A DNA stretch of 64,000 nt from Eutrophobius brisbanensis (GCA_038131795.1 JAYPQE010000003.1:1984001-2048000); one strand, 5' to 3'. Numbered from the stretch's first letter, positions 49,977 to 59,770 are shown. Notes: generated by a model not told the origin, from the letters alone. A program made the numbers and translations.

Positions 49977-52562
49977 CTAGAAAGGCGTCGTAAGCCCTGG
50001 ATTGACGGACAATATCAATTCCTTGAACTTACTCTGAATTGTTGCCATGGCCTCGGCGGTATCTGCTTCGAATCTGGCAACCAGGCAAGGTGTTGTATTT
50101 GATGGTCTGATTAAGCCCCAGCCGTCAGCAAACTCCACCCTGAAACCATCTACAGTAACTATTTCTGCATCATCGAATGAAATTTTTGCCTGAAGATCTG
50201 ACATAAACTTTTCATGTTCAGTTTCCGGAAGATCGATACGTAATTCCGGCGTTGATTCTCCCTGTGGTAACTCAGCAAAAAATTCTGCAAGGCTTGCCTT
50301 GGCATTGGTCAGGATCTCAAGCATTCGGGCCCCTGAATAAATAGCATCATCAAAACCATACCACCGTTCACCAAAAAAGATATGACCGCTCATCTCGCCA
50401 GCCAATGGGGCATTGACTTCTTTCATTTTGCTTTTTATCAATGAATGTCCCGTTTTCCACATTAGCGGTTTGCCGCCGCTGGACTCGATTATAGTTTTTA
50501 AATGCTTGCTGCATTTCACATCAAATATGATTTCTGCGCCCTGGTTTCTGGAAAGAACATCTCTGGCAAAAATCATCATTTGCCGATCTGGCCATAAAAT
50601 ATTTCCTGCAGCATCTACAATACCCAACCTGTCGCCATCACCGTCAAAGGCAAATCCAAGATCCGCGCCTGTTTCTTTTACTTTATTGATAAGATCAACA
50701 AGATTTTCAGGCTGACTTGGATCAGGATGATGATTTGGAAAGTTGCCATCAAGCTCACAATAAAGATCGATAACGTCATGACCCATTGCCTTATATAACT
50801 GTGATGCGACAACACTAGCGGCTCCGTTTCCGCAATCCACCACCAGTTTAAAAGAACTTCCAAATGCCACGGGTATATCTTCGGTTATTCGTCGAACATA
50901 TTCGGGCAATATCTCCTCAGTCCTTACATTACCACTGCCCGAGCTGAAATCCTTTTTGTTTATGCAGTCCTGTATTTCAAGAATTTTATCTTCTGACAGG
51001 GTGTTGCCGCCGAGGACAATCTTTAAGCCATTGTATTCGGGTCCGTTATGGCTGCCGGTAACCATAATCCCATTGCCCGTTTCAAAGTGATGTGTCGCGA
51101 AATATAAAACAGGGGTTGGCACTACGCCAATATCAATAACGTCCCTTCCCGTAGAGGTTAGCCCCTCGATTAAGCTGTTTGCCAATTCCGGACTCGAATT
51201 TCTGCCGTCCCGGCCAACAACAATGGCATTTGTTCCCTGGCCTTGTGCCTGGCTGCCAACCGCCAGGCCGATCTGCCTGACAACATCAACGGTTAATTCA
51301 TTTTCAACTTTGCCTCTTATGTCATATTTTCTGAAGATGACAGAAGGTGGTTCAGCGTTAGAAACGGCGCTGGGTATGTCTTGTTTGACTGGTGTAATAT
51401 CCGTCTCGTTCGCAGACGGCGGTTCCGCTTCATCATGGGCATCTTCCGCCTGGGTTATATCAAAAAAGTCATCGGCCTGGGCCTGTTGCTTAACAGATTC
51501 CATGCTGGCGATACTGGTAATGTCATCCCCTTCCTCAAGCGCCGCCGAGGGTTGCGCCTCAACATCCGACGAACCCGTTGCCCCTGGAAAATGTTTTATC
51601 AATTTCTCCATGCCCGGGTGGGCCCCGTCCATGATGGCCAAAATAGCGCCTTGATAGTCAACATTACTGCCTGATCCTTGCGCTACCTTGCCAGGCTGCT
51701 TTCGCTTGACCACAAACACGCCCATCAGGACGAGCAACAAGATTAATGCGCCAACCCATACCATGGGCATACCCATGCCCACCAATGTCATATCAACGCC
51801 CGCAAGAGATGATGCGTCCCAATAAGAGACTGTCCACCGGGATCCTGTTATGGAGGCTGAGCCGGCTGGACCGGTTTTTAATGAACTATCTCCAATGCTC
51901 CCGAGTACTAATGGTGAACCTGATGCAGACTGCTGAACCTCCATATACCCAGCTGAAAAACCCAGCGAGTTTAAGGCCTGTTCGAATAATGAGACAGACA
52001 GGCTCAGGTGCACAATGCCTATTAACTGATCGCCCTGATTCTTAACTCTTTCAACATATACAATATGTTGATTGCCTGTGCCAAATAACAATGCCTCGGC
52101 AGCGACGGGTCCGGCAGAACGTTCTATTTTATTTAACATGGCAATGGAACCAAAGCTCAAAGGTGGGCTGCTGGTATTGTCTGCCTGATATTGACCGGGT
52201 CTGAGTAACCGCACTTTCAACGCAGAGTCAAATCGTGATTGTGCAGATTCAGCTTCGCTTGACAGGTCCTCGTCTGTACCTGATATAAACAGGTTTTTAA
52301 TGGCTTGACTGTCTGCGTACTGTGTTAGTTCAGCGCTAATTCTATTAAAGTACGCGGAAATAGCGTCCGCATAAGGTCTGGCTAACTGGTTCAATTCCTG
52401 GGCATCAGCCATATCCGGACCGCTGTCCGTGCTTCCCCCTGACGTCATATTGCTGACAATAAACCCGGCCGCAGCCAGGATCACAATGGCCACAACGCCG
52501 TACATTGCATTGCGCTTCATTCTTCTACTGACTTTTCTTTTAGTTACCGGCCCGTCTACCAT
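49977..52562 (-). CDS. algC: Phosphomannomutase/phosphoglucomutase AlgC with membrane-sensor extension
   Basis: Interconverts hexose 6- and 1-phosphates for LPS and exopolysaccharide precursors. The catalytic part occupies about residues 415-861: the phosphoserine loop VTGSHNGPEYNG, magnesium loop FDGDGDRLGI, sugar loop GEMSGHIFF and phosphate-binding RPSNTTP are intact. The first 400 residues add a membrane helix (about 17-37), an extracytoplasmic domain (about 45-262), a second helix (about 270-292) and a Ser/Glu/Ala-rich cytosolic linker. Pseudomonas AlgC has been described in a similar long form. It lies between dut and argB as there. What the extension senses is unknown. Confidence 0.93.
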   Translation of the reverse strand: MVDGPVTKRKVSRRMKRNAMYGVVAIVILAAAGFIVSNMTSGGSTDSGPDMADAQELNQLARPYADAISAYFNRISAELTQYADSQAIKNLFISGTDEDLSSEAESAQSRFDSALKVRLLRPGQYQADNTSSPPLSFGSIAMLNKIERSAGPVAAEALLFGTGNQHIVYVERVKNQGDQLIGIVHLSLSVSLFEQALNSLGFSAGYMEVQQSASGSPLVLGSIGDSSLKTGPAGSASITGSRWTVSYWDASSLAGVDMTLVGMGMPMVWVGALILLLVLMGVFVVKRKQPGKVAQGSGSNVDYQGAILAIMDGAHPGMEKLIKHFPGATGSSDVEAQPSAALEEGDDITSIASMESVKQQAQADDFFDITQAEDAHDEAEPPSANETDITPVKQDIPSAVSNAEPPSVIFRKYDIRGKVENELTVDVVRQIGLAVGSQAQGQGTNAIVVGRDGRNSSPELANSLIEGLTSTGRDVIDIGVVPTPVLYFATHHFETGNGIMVTGSHNGPEYNGLKIVLGGNTLSEDKILEIQDCINKKDFSSGSGNVRTEEILPEYVRRITEDIPVAFGSSFKLVVDCGNGAASVVASQLYKAMGHDVIDLYCELDGNFPNHHPDPSQPENLVDLINKVKETGADLGFAFDGDGDRLGIVDAAGNILWPDRQMMIFARDVLSRNQGAEIIFDVKCSKHLKTIIESSGGKPLMWKTGHSLIKSKMKEVNAPLAGEMSGHIFFGERWYGFDDAIYSGARMLEILTNAKASLAEFFAELPQGESTPELRIDLPETEHEKFMSDLQAKISFDDAEIVTVDGFRVEFADGWGLIRPSNTTPCLVARFEADTAEAMATIQSKFKELILSVNPGLTTPF

Positions 52563-52563
52563 T

Positions 52564-53034
52564 TTACTGTTCCTTTATATGTGTAACTCCCGTGTGACCA
52601 AACCCGCCTGCGCCTCGTTTTGATTCATCAAACTCCTCTACCACGTCCAGTTCTGCCTGGACCACCGGGACAAAAACCATTTGGGCGATCCGGTCACCGG
52701 GCTGAATGACTACATTCTCAGCACCCCGGTTCCATACAGAAATAAATACCTGGCCCTGATAGTCAGAATCAATTAATCCCACCAGGTTACCGAGGACTAT
52801 GCCCTGTTTGTGCCCCAGTCCAGACCTTGGCAATAGCATTGCCGCCAGTGAAGGGTCCAGTATATGCATCGCAAATCCGGCCGGCACCAGCTGACACTGG
52901 CCTGGCGTTATGCTCATGTCTTCATCAATACATGCACTGAGGTCCATGCCTGCAGACCCCTGTGTTGCATGGTGGGGCAGGGGAAATTCATTTCCCAACC
53001 GGTCGTCGAGTATTTTAACCTGGATTTTTTTCAT
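52564..53034 (-). CDS. dut: dUTP diphosphatase
   Basis: Hydrolyses dUTP to dUMP, keeping uracil out of DNA. The 156 residues form a homotrimeric dUTPase with motifs GSAGMDLSA (about 26-34), PRSGLGHKQGI (about 74-84), GLIDSDYQGQV (about 92-102), GDRIAQMVF and the C-terminal P-loop-like KRGAGGFGHTG. It overlaps coaBC by 20 bases, and algC starts 2 bases after its stop, giving the conserved coaBC-dut-algC order. Confidence 0.96.
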   Translation of the reverse strand: MKKIQVKILDDRLGNEFPLPHHATQGSAGMDLSACIDEDMSITPGQCQLVPAGFAMHILDPSLAAMLLPRSGLGHKQGIVLGNLVGLIDSDYQGQVFISVWNRGAENVVIQPGDRIAQMVFVPVVQAELDVVEEFDESKRGAGGFGHTGVTHIKEQ

Positions 53035-54220
53035 GATAGCGATCTGCGATAAGTTTAATGAGATTCCTGGCTAATTTATGTTTACTCGCTGTACCCAGAT
53101 CAATATGGCCATCCTCCCAGTAAATGTCCAGCGTATTAACATCAGACTCGAACCCGATTCCGGGACCCACCTGATTTGCAGCAATCATATCGAGTCCTTT
53201 GGCCTTTAATTTGGTTTTTGCGTTTTCTGACACATCATTGGTTTCAGCTGCAAACCCCACCGTAAAGGGTTTGCGTTTACCGGCAGCAACGCTGGCAATG
53301 ATATCGGGGTTCTTTTCCAGTTTAAGGGTAAGACCCTGGTCAGATTTTTTAAGTTTTTGGTCTGCAGTCTCAACGCTTCTATAGTCAGCCACCGCCGCCG
53401 CGGATATAAAGATGTCAGCACTGTTTATGAATTTAGAGACCTCAGACTGCATTTCTGTTGCCGTGGTCACCGGGACATAATGTGCTCGATCGGGCGGCTT
53501 AATTGAAACCGGCCCGGACACCAAGGTAACTTTAGCATCCGCTTCAATAGCAGCCTGGGCCACAGCAAACCCCATTCGCCCGGAACTATGATTGCTGATA
53601 TAGCGTACCGGGTCTATGGGTTCGCGGGTGGGTCCTGCGGTGATCAAAACATGTCTCCCCGTCAGTATTGAGCTACTGAAATGGTCGTTCACAGCCTGCT
53701 GAATGTCAGTGGGCTCAAGCATTCTGCCAGGACCTGTCTCGCCACAGGCCTGCTCACCAGCATCTGGTCCAAGCATAACCAGACCGGCCTGTTTAAGCCT
53801 GTTTACGTTTTCCTGGGTTATGGGGTTTTCCCACATCTGCCGGTTCATAGCAGGGGCCACCAGAATGGGACTATCCGTTGCCAGACAGACTGTAGTGAGC
53901 AAGTCATCTGCCATTCCATGGGCGAGCCTTGCTATCATATGGGCGGTTGCGGGGGCAATGACAATCAAATCTGCCCATCTGGCCAGTGAAATATGGCCCA
54001 TTCCCGACTCAGCATCATGGTCCAGTAGTTGACTATGCACAGGCCTGCCGGACAAGGCCTGAAAAGTCAGGGGATTTACGAATTTTGTGCCCCCCCGGGT
54101 CATCACCACCTCAACCTCTGCCCCCTGGTCTATGAGCGCCCTGACCAGATAACACGATTTGTAGGCTGCGATTCCGCCGCTGACACCGAGCAATATTCGC
54201 TTATTAATCAATGTGTTCAT
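53015..54220 (-). CDS. coaBC: Bifunctional phosphopantothenoylcysteine synthetase/decarboxylase
   Basis: Catalyses two consecutive coenzyme A steps. The 401 residues include the CoaC flavoprotein domain (about 1-180), with GVSGGIAAYKSC at the N terminus, the catalytic HISLARWAD histidine region and PAMNRQMW. The CoaB domain (about 190-401) contains TAGPTREPIDPVRYISNHSSG and AAAVADYR. It is divergent from radC with a 93-base spacer. coaD, the next CoA gene, is also in this window at 62577-63059. Confidence 0.96.
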   Translation of the reverse strand: MNTLINKRILLGVSGGIAAYKSCYLVRALIDQGAEVEVVMTRGGTKFVNPLTFQALSGRPVHSQLLDHDAESGMGHISLARWADLIVIAPATAHMIARLAHGMADDLLTTVCLATDSPILVAPAMNRQMWENPITQENVNRLKQAGLVMLGPDAGEQACGETGPGRMLEPTDIQQAVNDHFSSSILTGRHVLITAGPTREPIDPVRYISNHSSGRMGFAVAQAAIEADAKVTLVSGPVSIKPPDRAHYVPVTTATEMQSEVSKFINSADIFISAAAVADYRSVETADQKLKKSDQGLTLKLEKNPDIIASVAAGKRKPFTVGFAAETNDVSENAKTKLKAKGLDMIAANQVGPGIGFESDVNTLDIYWEDGHIDLGTASKHKLARNLIKLIADRYHEKNPG

Positions 54221-54313
54221 GTGACAAGTTTACCCTAAAAAACAACAAGACCATTATAAAATCAGAAAAAAAGTTGTATAGTCATTGGTGTTAATGTGAA
54301 CAGGGAGGTTCAT

Positions 54314-54988
54314 ATGTCCATTCAAAACTGGCCGAAGCCAGAACGCCCCAGAGAAAAACTCCTCAACAAGGGGGTCGAAACACTTTCAAACGCCGAATTG
54401 CTGGCCATTTTCATCCACTGTGGTACCAAAGGCAAAACCGCTGTCGATATAGGGCATGATCTGCTGATTCGATTCAAATCCATCAAGGGTATCGTCGAGT
54501 CCGACAGGGTAAGCCTCTGTGCAACGGACGGTGTAGGCCCGGTAATTTATGCACAGATTGTCGCCGCGCTGGAACTGGGAAGGCGTTATCTGGAGGAAAA
54601 GGTAACTAATGAAACACCCTTGACCTCGCCGGAGATTACCCGCCATTTTTTGAAATCCAGATTAATGCCGTATCAACATGAGGTGTTTTCCTGCCTGTTT
54701 ATGGACAAAAGACACCGACTGATTGCCTTCAAGGAGTTGTTTTCCGGCACAATAGATGGTGCCAGCGTCTACCCCAGAGAGGTGGTAAAAATGGCACAGA
54801 AATTTAACGCAGCGGCCGTTATTTTTGCCCACAACCACCCTTCCGGGGTAGCAGAACCCAGCCAGAGCGATATTCAGATTACCCGGCGACTAAAAGACGC
54901 CCTGATGTTGATTGATATCAGGGTTTTGGACCACTTGATTGTGGGAAATCAGGAGATTGTTTCAATGGCCGAGCGGGGTTTAATGTAA
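54314..54988 (+). CDS. radC: RadC-family JAB-domain protein
   Basis: Predicted metal-dependent protein of uncertain function, long but doubtfully linked to DNA repair. I use the ATG at 54314, with GGGAGG six bases upstream, over the GTG at 54296. The 224 residues have an N-terminal helix-hairpin-helix region (KGIVESD) and a C-terminal JAB/MPN domain with the metal motif HNHPSG followed by S-x-x-D (about residues 171-184). It precedes rpmB and rpmG, the conserved radC-rpmBG order. Confidence 0.92.
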   Translation: MSIQNWPKPERPREKLLNKGVETLSNAELLAIFIHCGTKGKTAVDIGHDLLIRFKSIKGIVESDRVSLCATDGVGPVIYAQIVAALELGRRYLEEKVTNETPLTSPEITRHFLKSRLMPYQHEVFSCLFMDKRHRLIAFKELFSGTIDGASVYPREVVKMAQKFNAAAVIFAHNHPSGVAEPSQSDIQITRRLKDALMLIDIRVLDHLIVGNQEIVSMAERGLM

Positions 54989-55083
54989 ATATTCCGGAAT
55001 TTAACTAATTTGCCAGGATAAACTTGGCGAATATCAGGAATTTATGTAGAATTCGCGGTCTTTTAGAATATGAGAACAGAAAA

Positions 55084-55320
55084 ATGTCGCAGATATGTCA
55101 GGTAACGGGAAAGCGGCCGCTGTCAGGCAACAACGTATCCCACGCCAATAACAAGACCAGACGTAGATTTTTACCAAACCTGCACATCCGTAAATTCTGG
55201 GTGGAAAGCGAAAACCGTTGGGTGAAGCTCAGGGTTAGCAGTAAAGGTGTGCGTATTATTGATAAAAAGGGTATCGAGACAGTCCTCACTGAAATCCGTG
55301 CCCGCGGCGATAAGGTGTAA
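55084..55320 (+). CDS. rpmB: 50S ribosomal protein L28
   Basis: Large-subunit ribosomal protein. The ATG at 55084 gives the standard 78 residues starting SQICQVTGKRPLSGN; the frame is open to 55024 but those residues are not part of L28. The basic N-terminal region and the ARGDKV C terminus are typical. rpmG follows after 3 bases, and the two are almost always co-transcribed. Confidence 0.96.
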   Translation: MSQICQVTGKRPLSGNNVSHANNKTRRRFLPNLHIRKFWVESENRWVKLRVSSKGVRIIDKKGIETVLTEIRARGDKV

Positions 55321-55323
55321 CAC

Positions 55324-55491
55324 ATGGCAAAGTCAGCGAGAGAAAAGATCAGGCTGGTGTCTTCTGAAGGTACCGGACATTTTTATACCACCACAAAGAA
55401 CAAACGCAACATGCCTGACAAAATGGAAATTAAAAAATTTGATCCCGTGGCAAGAAAGCACGTTATCTACAAAGAGGCCAAAATTAAATAA
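55324..55491 (+). CDS. rpmG: 50S ribosomal protein L33
   Basis: Small ribosomal protein of 55 residues, starting MAKSAREKIRLVSSEGTGHF and ending KEAKIK. It lacks the CxxC pairs of zinc-binding L33, so it is the zinc-free (C-) form. It begins three bases after rpmB and is followed by a terminator-like hairpin. Confidence 0.96.
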   Translation: MAKSAREKIRLVSSEGTGHFYTTTKNKRNMPDKMEIKKFDPVARKHVIYKEAKIK

Positions 55492-55500
55492 GTAATTTTC

Positions 55501-55531
55501 AAACTGCCTTGCTGTGGCATTTGTTTTTTTC
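55501..55531 (+). terminator. Terminator of rpmB-rpmG
   Basis: A TGCC/GGCA stem with imperfect A-T extensions around a TTGCTGT loop, followed by TTTG and seven T. It lies 10 bases after the rpmG stop. The stem is short, so termination may be partial. Confidence 0.6.
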
Positions 55532-55536
55532 TCTGA

Positions 55537-56733
55537 TTAATTAACTTCCTGAAGCCTGTAGGCCCTGACTGTCATTGCGAAATCCTGCAATGCCTGTATT
55601 CCGGTCTGTTCTGCACTAGTACACCAATCCCGCAACGACTGCATTAAGCTCTCCTGGCTGGCATGTTTGGCATGCCAGATAGATTGTAATCTCAGACCAA
55701 ATTCATAAACGGTTTTTAGCTTATCATTTTCATCCAGCAGTTTATTCAGTCTGCTGCGGGCCGCCTCATCCAGCAGGTTGCTATGCCAGATAAGCAGTTT
55801 TCGGTGTGCCCGGGTTAATTTCCGTCTTGTTTTTTTATAATTAGACTTTTCCTCGCGATAAACCTTTTTAACCACTGAGGAAGCATAATAAGACATGACG
55901 TGAAATCGACTGGCTATTACTGCCCTGATAGTATCCATATCGATCACTGTATTTTGATAATCCAGGACTGGTACAGGCGCCAGCTTCTTCACCTTTGCGA
56001 GGCCGACAAAATTTAACAGCCTTATATACCACCACCCCAGATCCAGTTCGTACCATTTACTGGAAAACCTCGCTGATGCAGCAAAGGCATGGTGGTTGTT
56101 ATGCAGCTCTTCTCCGCCGATGAATATGCCTATCGGAATGATGTTGGTTGAGGCGTCCGCTGGTTCAAAATTTCGATACCCCCAGAAATGGCCCACACCA
56201 TTTATTACACCTGCAGCAAACACAGGAATCCAGATCATCTGGATTGCCCAGATGCTCATGCCTATCGGCCCAAACAATGCACAGTTGACCAACAACATAA
56301 CAGCGATGCCAAGGTATGAATGTCTGGTATAAAGGTTTTTTTTCCAGCCAGTCATTTGGGGTATCGTGCCCATATTTATTCAATGTTTCCTTATTTGCCG
56401 CTTCATGTTGAAATAATTCTGCACCCCGGGTCAAAACTGTCTTGATGCCAAACTGTTGAGGACTGTGCGGGTCCTCCCTGGATTCTACTTTTGCATGATG
56501 TTTCCTGTGTACCGCAACCCATTCCCTGGTCACGATCCCGGTAGTCAACCACAACCAGAACCGAAGAAGTGGCTGGCTATTGAATTCAACTCAATGGCCC
56601 GATGTGCCTGCGCCCGATGCAGATAGATTGTGACGGAAGTGATGGTAATATGGGTAAGAAAAAAAATAACACCCAAATAGACCCACACTGACAAACCGGC
56701 AAACATTATTAACCCTCTTTTTTTATGGTTCAT
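55537..56733 (-). pseudogene. Fatty acid desaturase broken by two frameshifts
   Basis: Membrane acyl-lipid/acyl-CoA desaturase (DesA-type, about 399 codons) split over three reading frames. The first part (56733 to about 56563) holds HRAQAH. The second (about 56563 to 56340) holds HRKHHAK and belongs to a different frame. The third, back in the first frame (56340 to 55537), holds HNNHH. All three histidine boxes of the family are present, so the gene is complete apart from the shifts. The first shift looks like one lost base in the CTTCTTCGGTTCTGG context; the second is one extra A in a run of eight A (56336-56343 on the plus strand). They cancel each other. Either a recent pseudogene, slippage-prone phase variation, or assembly error. 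Confidence 0.8.
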
Positions 56734-56877
56734 ATTCTGTGATTATCATAATCTATGGCATTATTCCTGTACAAATACCAAACAACATAAACTAATCAAC
56801 AATCCTTTAAATATTGCGTCTGATGACATAAATGTATCTGCTTGAAAGTAGAGAAATATCCTGAATAATAGTCCTTA

Positions 56878-57624
56878 ATGTCAGAACCTATCATGATGCA
56901 AACAAATGCTGTTTGCCGTAACTATGGCAAACACACTGTTCTCAACAAGGTTACCTTCTCGGCGCAAAAAGGTGAGGTGACCGGTTTTTTGGGGCCTAAT
57001 GGCGCCGGCAAAAGTACCTTAATGCAGATAATATCGGGGACACTGGCCGCCTCCAGTGGAGACGTTTTCATCGCTGGACACAATATTCAAGCTGACGCCA
57101 TACGGGCCCGTTCATATATTGGTTACCTGCCGGACATTCCTCCCCTATACACAGACTGCTCGGTTGACGCATATCTTCTGTATTGCGCAAAGATTCATGG
57201 TATACCCGCAGCCTCACAATCGCTCGCTGTTAAAACAACCAAACAAAAATGCGGGCTGCAGGAGATGGGCAAACGCATTATTCATGGCCTCTCAAAAGGC
57301 TATAAACAGCGGATCGGACTTGCGCAGGCAATCATTCATTCGCCTGACATTATCATACTTGACGAGCCTGCTTCAGGCCTGGATCCCAAACAGTTGGTGG
57401 ATATGCGGAATTTAATTTCAGACCTAAAGACTGACCACTGTGTTATCTTCTCAACCCATTTGCTCTCAGAGGCTTACCAGTTATGTGATCGCGTCATGAT
57501 GATATATAACGGCGAAATTGCCCTGGACCAGACCATGGATACATTTACCAGTGAAGCAGACCTGGAACAGGCCTATGTTTCGAAAACAGGGTATGTACAC
57601 AACGCTGCAGACGGTGCCTCATGA
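56878..57624 (+). CDS. ABC transporter ATP-binding protein (GldA/CcmA-like)
   Basis: Cytosolic ATPase of an ABC-2 type exporter. The 248 residues show Walker A GPNGAGKST (about 38-46), a signature variant LSKGYKQR and Walker B IIILDEPASGLDP. It matches gliding-type GldA rather than an importer by sequence pattern. A permease gene overlaps its end by 4 bases and a GldG-like auxiliary gene follows, so it is the first gene of a three-gene export system of unknown substrate. No recognisable promoter element was seen in the 144-base upstream gap. Confidence 0.9.
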   Translation: MSEPIMMQTNAVCRNYGKHTVLNKVTFSAQKGEVTGFLGPNGAGKSTLMQIISGTLAASSGDVFIAGHNIQADAIRARSYIGYLPDIPPLYTDCSVDAYLLYCAKIHGIPAASQSLAVKTTKQKCGLQEMGKRIIHGLSKGYKQRIGLAQAIIHSPDIIILDEPASGLDPKQLVDMRNLISDLKTDHCVIFSTHLLSEAYQLCDRVMMIYNGEIALDQTMDTFTSEADLEQAYVSKTGYVHNAADGAS

Positions 57625-58367
57625 TAATAGAAATTGCCAGGTTTGAACTATCCAGGATTTACAGATCACCTGGTAACTGGTTGATACCGGCCGTATGCCA
57701 GTTTTTGTTAGCATTAATTTTTTATAACCTTCTATCAAAATATCTTTCTGATCCTGCATTATTTCAAGGCAGGGGTATTACTGATGCAGTCATTGCTGGT
57801 TATTACCGTAGCGTAGGACTGTTTTTTTTACTCCTGGTGCCCGTCATAACTATGAGGGCCATTGGAGAGGAAATTAAGACCGGCGCATTCAAATTACTGT
57901 TGTCTGCGCCAATAACCAGTCTTCAAATCCTGGTCGGCAAATATCTTGCCATACTGTGCTATCTGACGGTTTTGCTACTAGGCGTTTCCCTGGTCCCTCT
58001 CAGCCTGTTCATAGGAACAGATCTGGATTATGGCCATATTGTTTCGTGCATCGCCGGAAACATAGTGCTTTTAGTCTGTCTCGTTGCCATTGGAATATTT
58101 TTTTCTTCGCTGTTCACGCAACAATACCTGGCTGCGGTTTCGACATTTATGATCACCATAGTGCTATGGACTGCGCACTCGGCGGCAGGCCCTGACGCAA
58201 CAACTGTTGACCGCATATTTCAATCACTTTCCATGTCAACCCATTTTACCCGCTTTACGGAAGGGGTTTTGTCGTCCGCCTCCGTTGTGTTTTTTCTGGC
58301 AGTTACATCGGTTTTTCTAATTGGCGGCATATGGAGAGTTCACTCGCTGCGCAGCATTGACTGGTAA
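57621..58367 (+). CDS. ABC-2 type permease (GldF-like)
   Basis: Membrane subunit of the export system. The 248 residues have about six hydrophobic segments (about 21-37, 58-80, 101-125, 139-160, 165-190 and 220-240). The first loop contains RSPGNWL, and the cytosolic TMRAIGEEIKTGAFKLLLSAPI stretch near 74-95 is typical of GldF-like permeases. It overlaps the ATPase gene by 4 bases (ATGA). A GldG-like gene starts 5 bases after its stop. Confidence 0.9.
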   Translation: MIIEIARFELSRIYRSPGNWLIPAVCQFLLALIFYNLLSKYLSDPALFQGRGITDAVIAGYYRSVGLFFLLLVPVITMRAIGEEIKTGAFKLLLSAPITSLQILVGKYLAILCYLTVLLLGVSLVPLSLFIGTDLDYGHIVSCIAGNIVLLVCLVAIGIFFSSLFTQQYLAAVSTFMITIVLWTAHSAAGPDATTVDRIFQSLSMSTHFTRFTEGVLSSASVVFFLAVTSVFLIGGIWRVHSLRSIDW

Positions 58368-58372
58368 CCGAT

Positions 58373-59749
58373 ATGAACAATATGGCAAACACCAGGCAAA
58401 ACAAAATCATATACGGTTGGTTGCTTTTTTTGATCTCCTTTTCTACTGCGTCTTTGGTTTTCTGGATGTCATATAAGTTTGAATACATCTTTGACATGAC
58501 ACAAAACAATATGCGCTCGTTATCTCCTGCCAGCGTTACTCTTCTAAATCAGATCGAAGGGCCTGTTAAGGTAACGGCATATGCGCGGGAAGATCCCCAA
58601 TTAAGGGCGGCCATCATTCAATTCATTGAAGGCTACCAGGCCATCAAGCCGGATGTTCTGCTTGAGTTTATTAACATTGATTCTGCGCCGGATGAAGTTA
58701 GAGAACTGGGGGTTCGGATCAACGGAGAACTTGTGCTGGAGTACCAGGACAGAACAGAACACGTCCGTTATGCAGACGAAAGTACGCTGATTAATGCTAT
58801 GGCCCGCATCTCACAGGATTCCCAGGGCTGGATAGCCTATTTATCGGGCCATGGTGAAAGAGATATGCTGGGGCGGGCGAATCATGACCTTGGCGCGTTT
58901 GGCTTCAGGTTACAGGAAAGGGGTTACAACATTCAGCCTGTTAATCTCTCAGAAGTCCCTGAAATACCGGACAATACTTCTGTACTGATAATAGCCGGCC
59001 CACGGATACCATTGCAGGCGCAGGAAACCGAGAAACTGCTGACGTATCTACAAAAAGGCAAAAGCCTGCTCTGGCTTGTAGATCCGGGTGATATGCAATT
59101 TATTCCAGCAGAACTGCCGGCATTCCTGGGCATTGAAATTGCAGAAGGCACGGTGATTGACACCGCCAGTGAATTACTTGGAATTGATGACCCGACCATA
59201 ACCGTCATTACCGAAAGCCTGTATACACAACACCCATTATTAACAAACTTCAGCTACACAACTATCTACCCTCATGCCGCAGCATTACTGCCCACAGACA
59301 GTACTACATGGACGTCCAGTCCAATACTAATGTCAGGAAACCAGGCCTGGGTAGAAACCTCCGAACTTGATAACGAAGTTAGCCTCGATCCTGCCAGTGA
59401 CCTGCAAGGACCGCTGACCCTGGGCATAGCCCAAAGTCGTGAAACAGTGTCCGATAACGCTTCCGCCTCTACAGATCGACAGCAGCGCATAATCGTCATA
59501 GGTGATGGTGATTTTCTTGCTAATACCTATCTGGAAAATTCAGGCAACCTTGAGCTGGGAATGCGCGTAATTTCCTGGTTGAGCCACCGTGACAACCTGA
59601 TAGAAATACCAACTCGTACTGTTTCAGACAAAACATTGACTGTCCCGCGATATTATATTGGTGCTGCAGGTATATTTTTTCTTGTCGTATTACCTTTAAT
59701 CAGTGTGTCTATTGCAGCAGCTCTCTGGCGTCAAAGACGGCAAACCTGA
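58373..59749 (+). CDS. GldG-like ABC auxiliary protein (DUF4350-type)
   Basis: Auxiliary subunit of Gld-type exporters. The 458 residues have an N-terminal membrane segment (about 13-33), an extracytoplasmic domain (about 40-420) with the family pattern AYLSGHGERD (about 157-166) and ADESTLINAMARI, and a C-terminal membrane segment at about 427-449. It looks full length for this protein, but the DUF4340 companion that usually follows is absent, because mutM comes next. Its task in the export complex is unknown. Confidence 0.87.
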   Translation: MNNMANTRQNKIIYGWLLFLISFSTASLVFWMSYKFEYIFDMTQNNMRSLSPASVTLLNQIEGPVKVTAYAREDPQLRAAIIQFIEGYQAIKPDVLLEFINIDSAPDEVRELGVRINGELVLEYQDRTEHVRYADESTLINAMARISQDSQGWIAYLSGHGERDMLGRANHDLGAFGFRLQERGYNIQPVNLSEVPEIPDNTSVLIIAGPRIPLQAQETEKLLTYLQKGKSLLWLVDPGDMQFIPAELPAFLGIEIAEGTVIDTASELLGIDDPTITVITESLYTQHPLLTNFSYTTIYPHAAALLPTDSTTWTSSPILMSGNQAWVETSELDNEVSLDPASDLQGPLTLGIAQSRETVSDNASASTDRQQRIIVIGDGDFLANTYLENSGNLELGMRVISWLSHRDNLIEIPTRTVSDKTLTVPRYYIGAAGIFFLVVLPLISVSIAAALWRQRRQT

Positions 59750-59770
59750 CAAACCGATTGTTTGTAAAAT

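Noticed and set aside
55024..55083. Longer L28 protein
   Set aside because: The extra residues are outside the conserved 78-residue protein and the ATG at 55084 gives the standard form.
56336..56566. Programmed ribosomal frameshifting in the desaturase
   Set aside because: Two shifts in opposite directions with no slippery heptamer plus pseudoknot at the first site make error or decay more likely.
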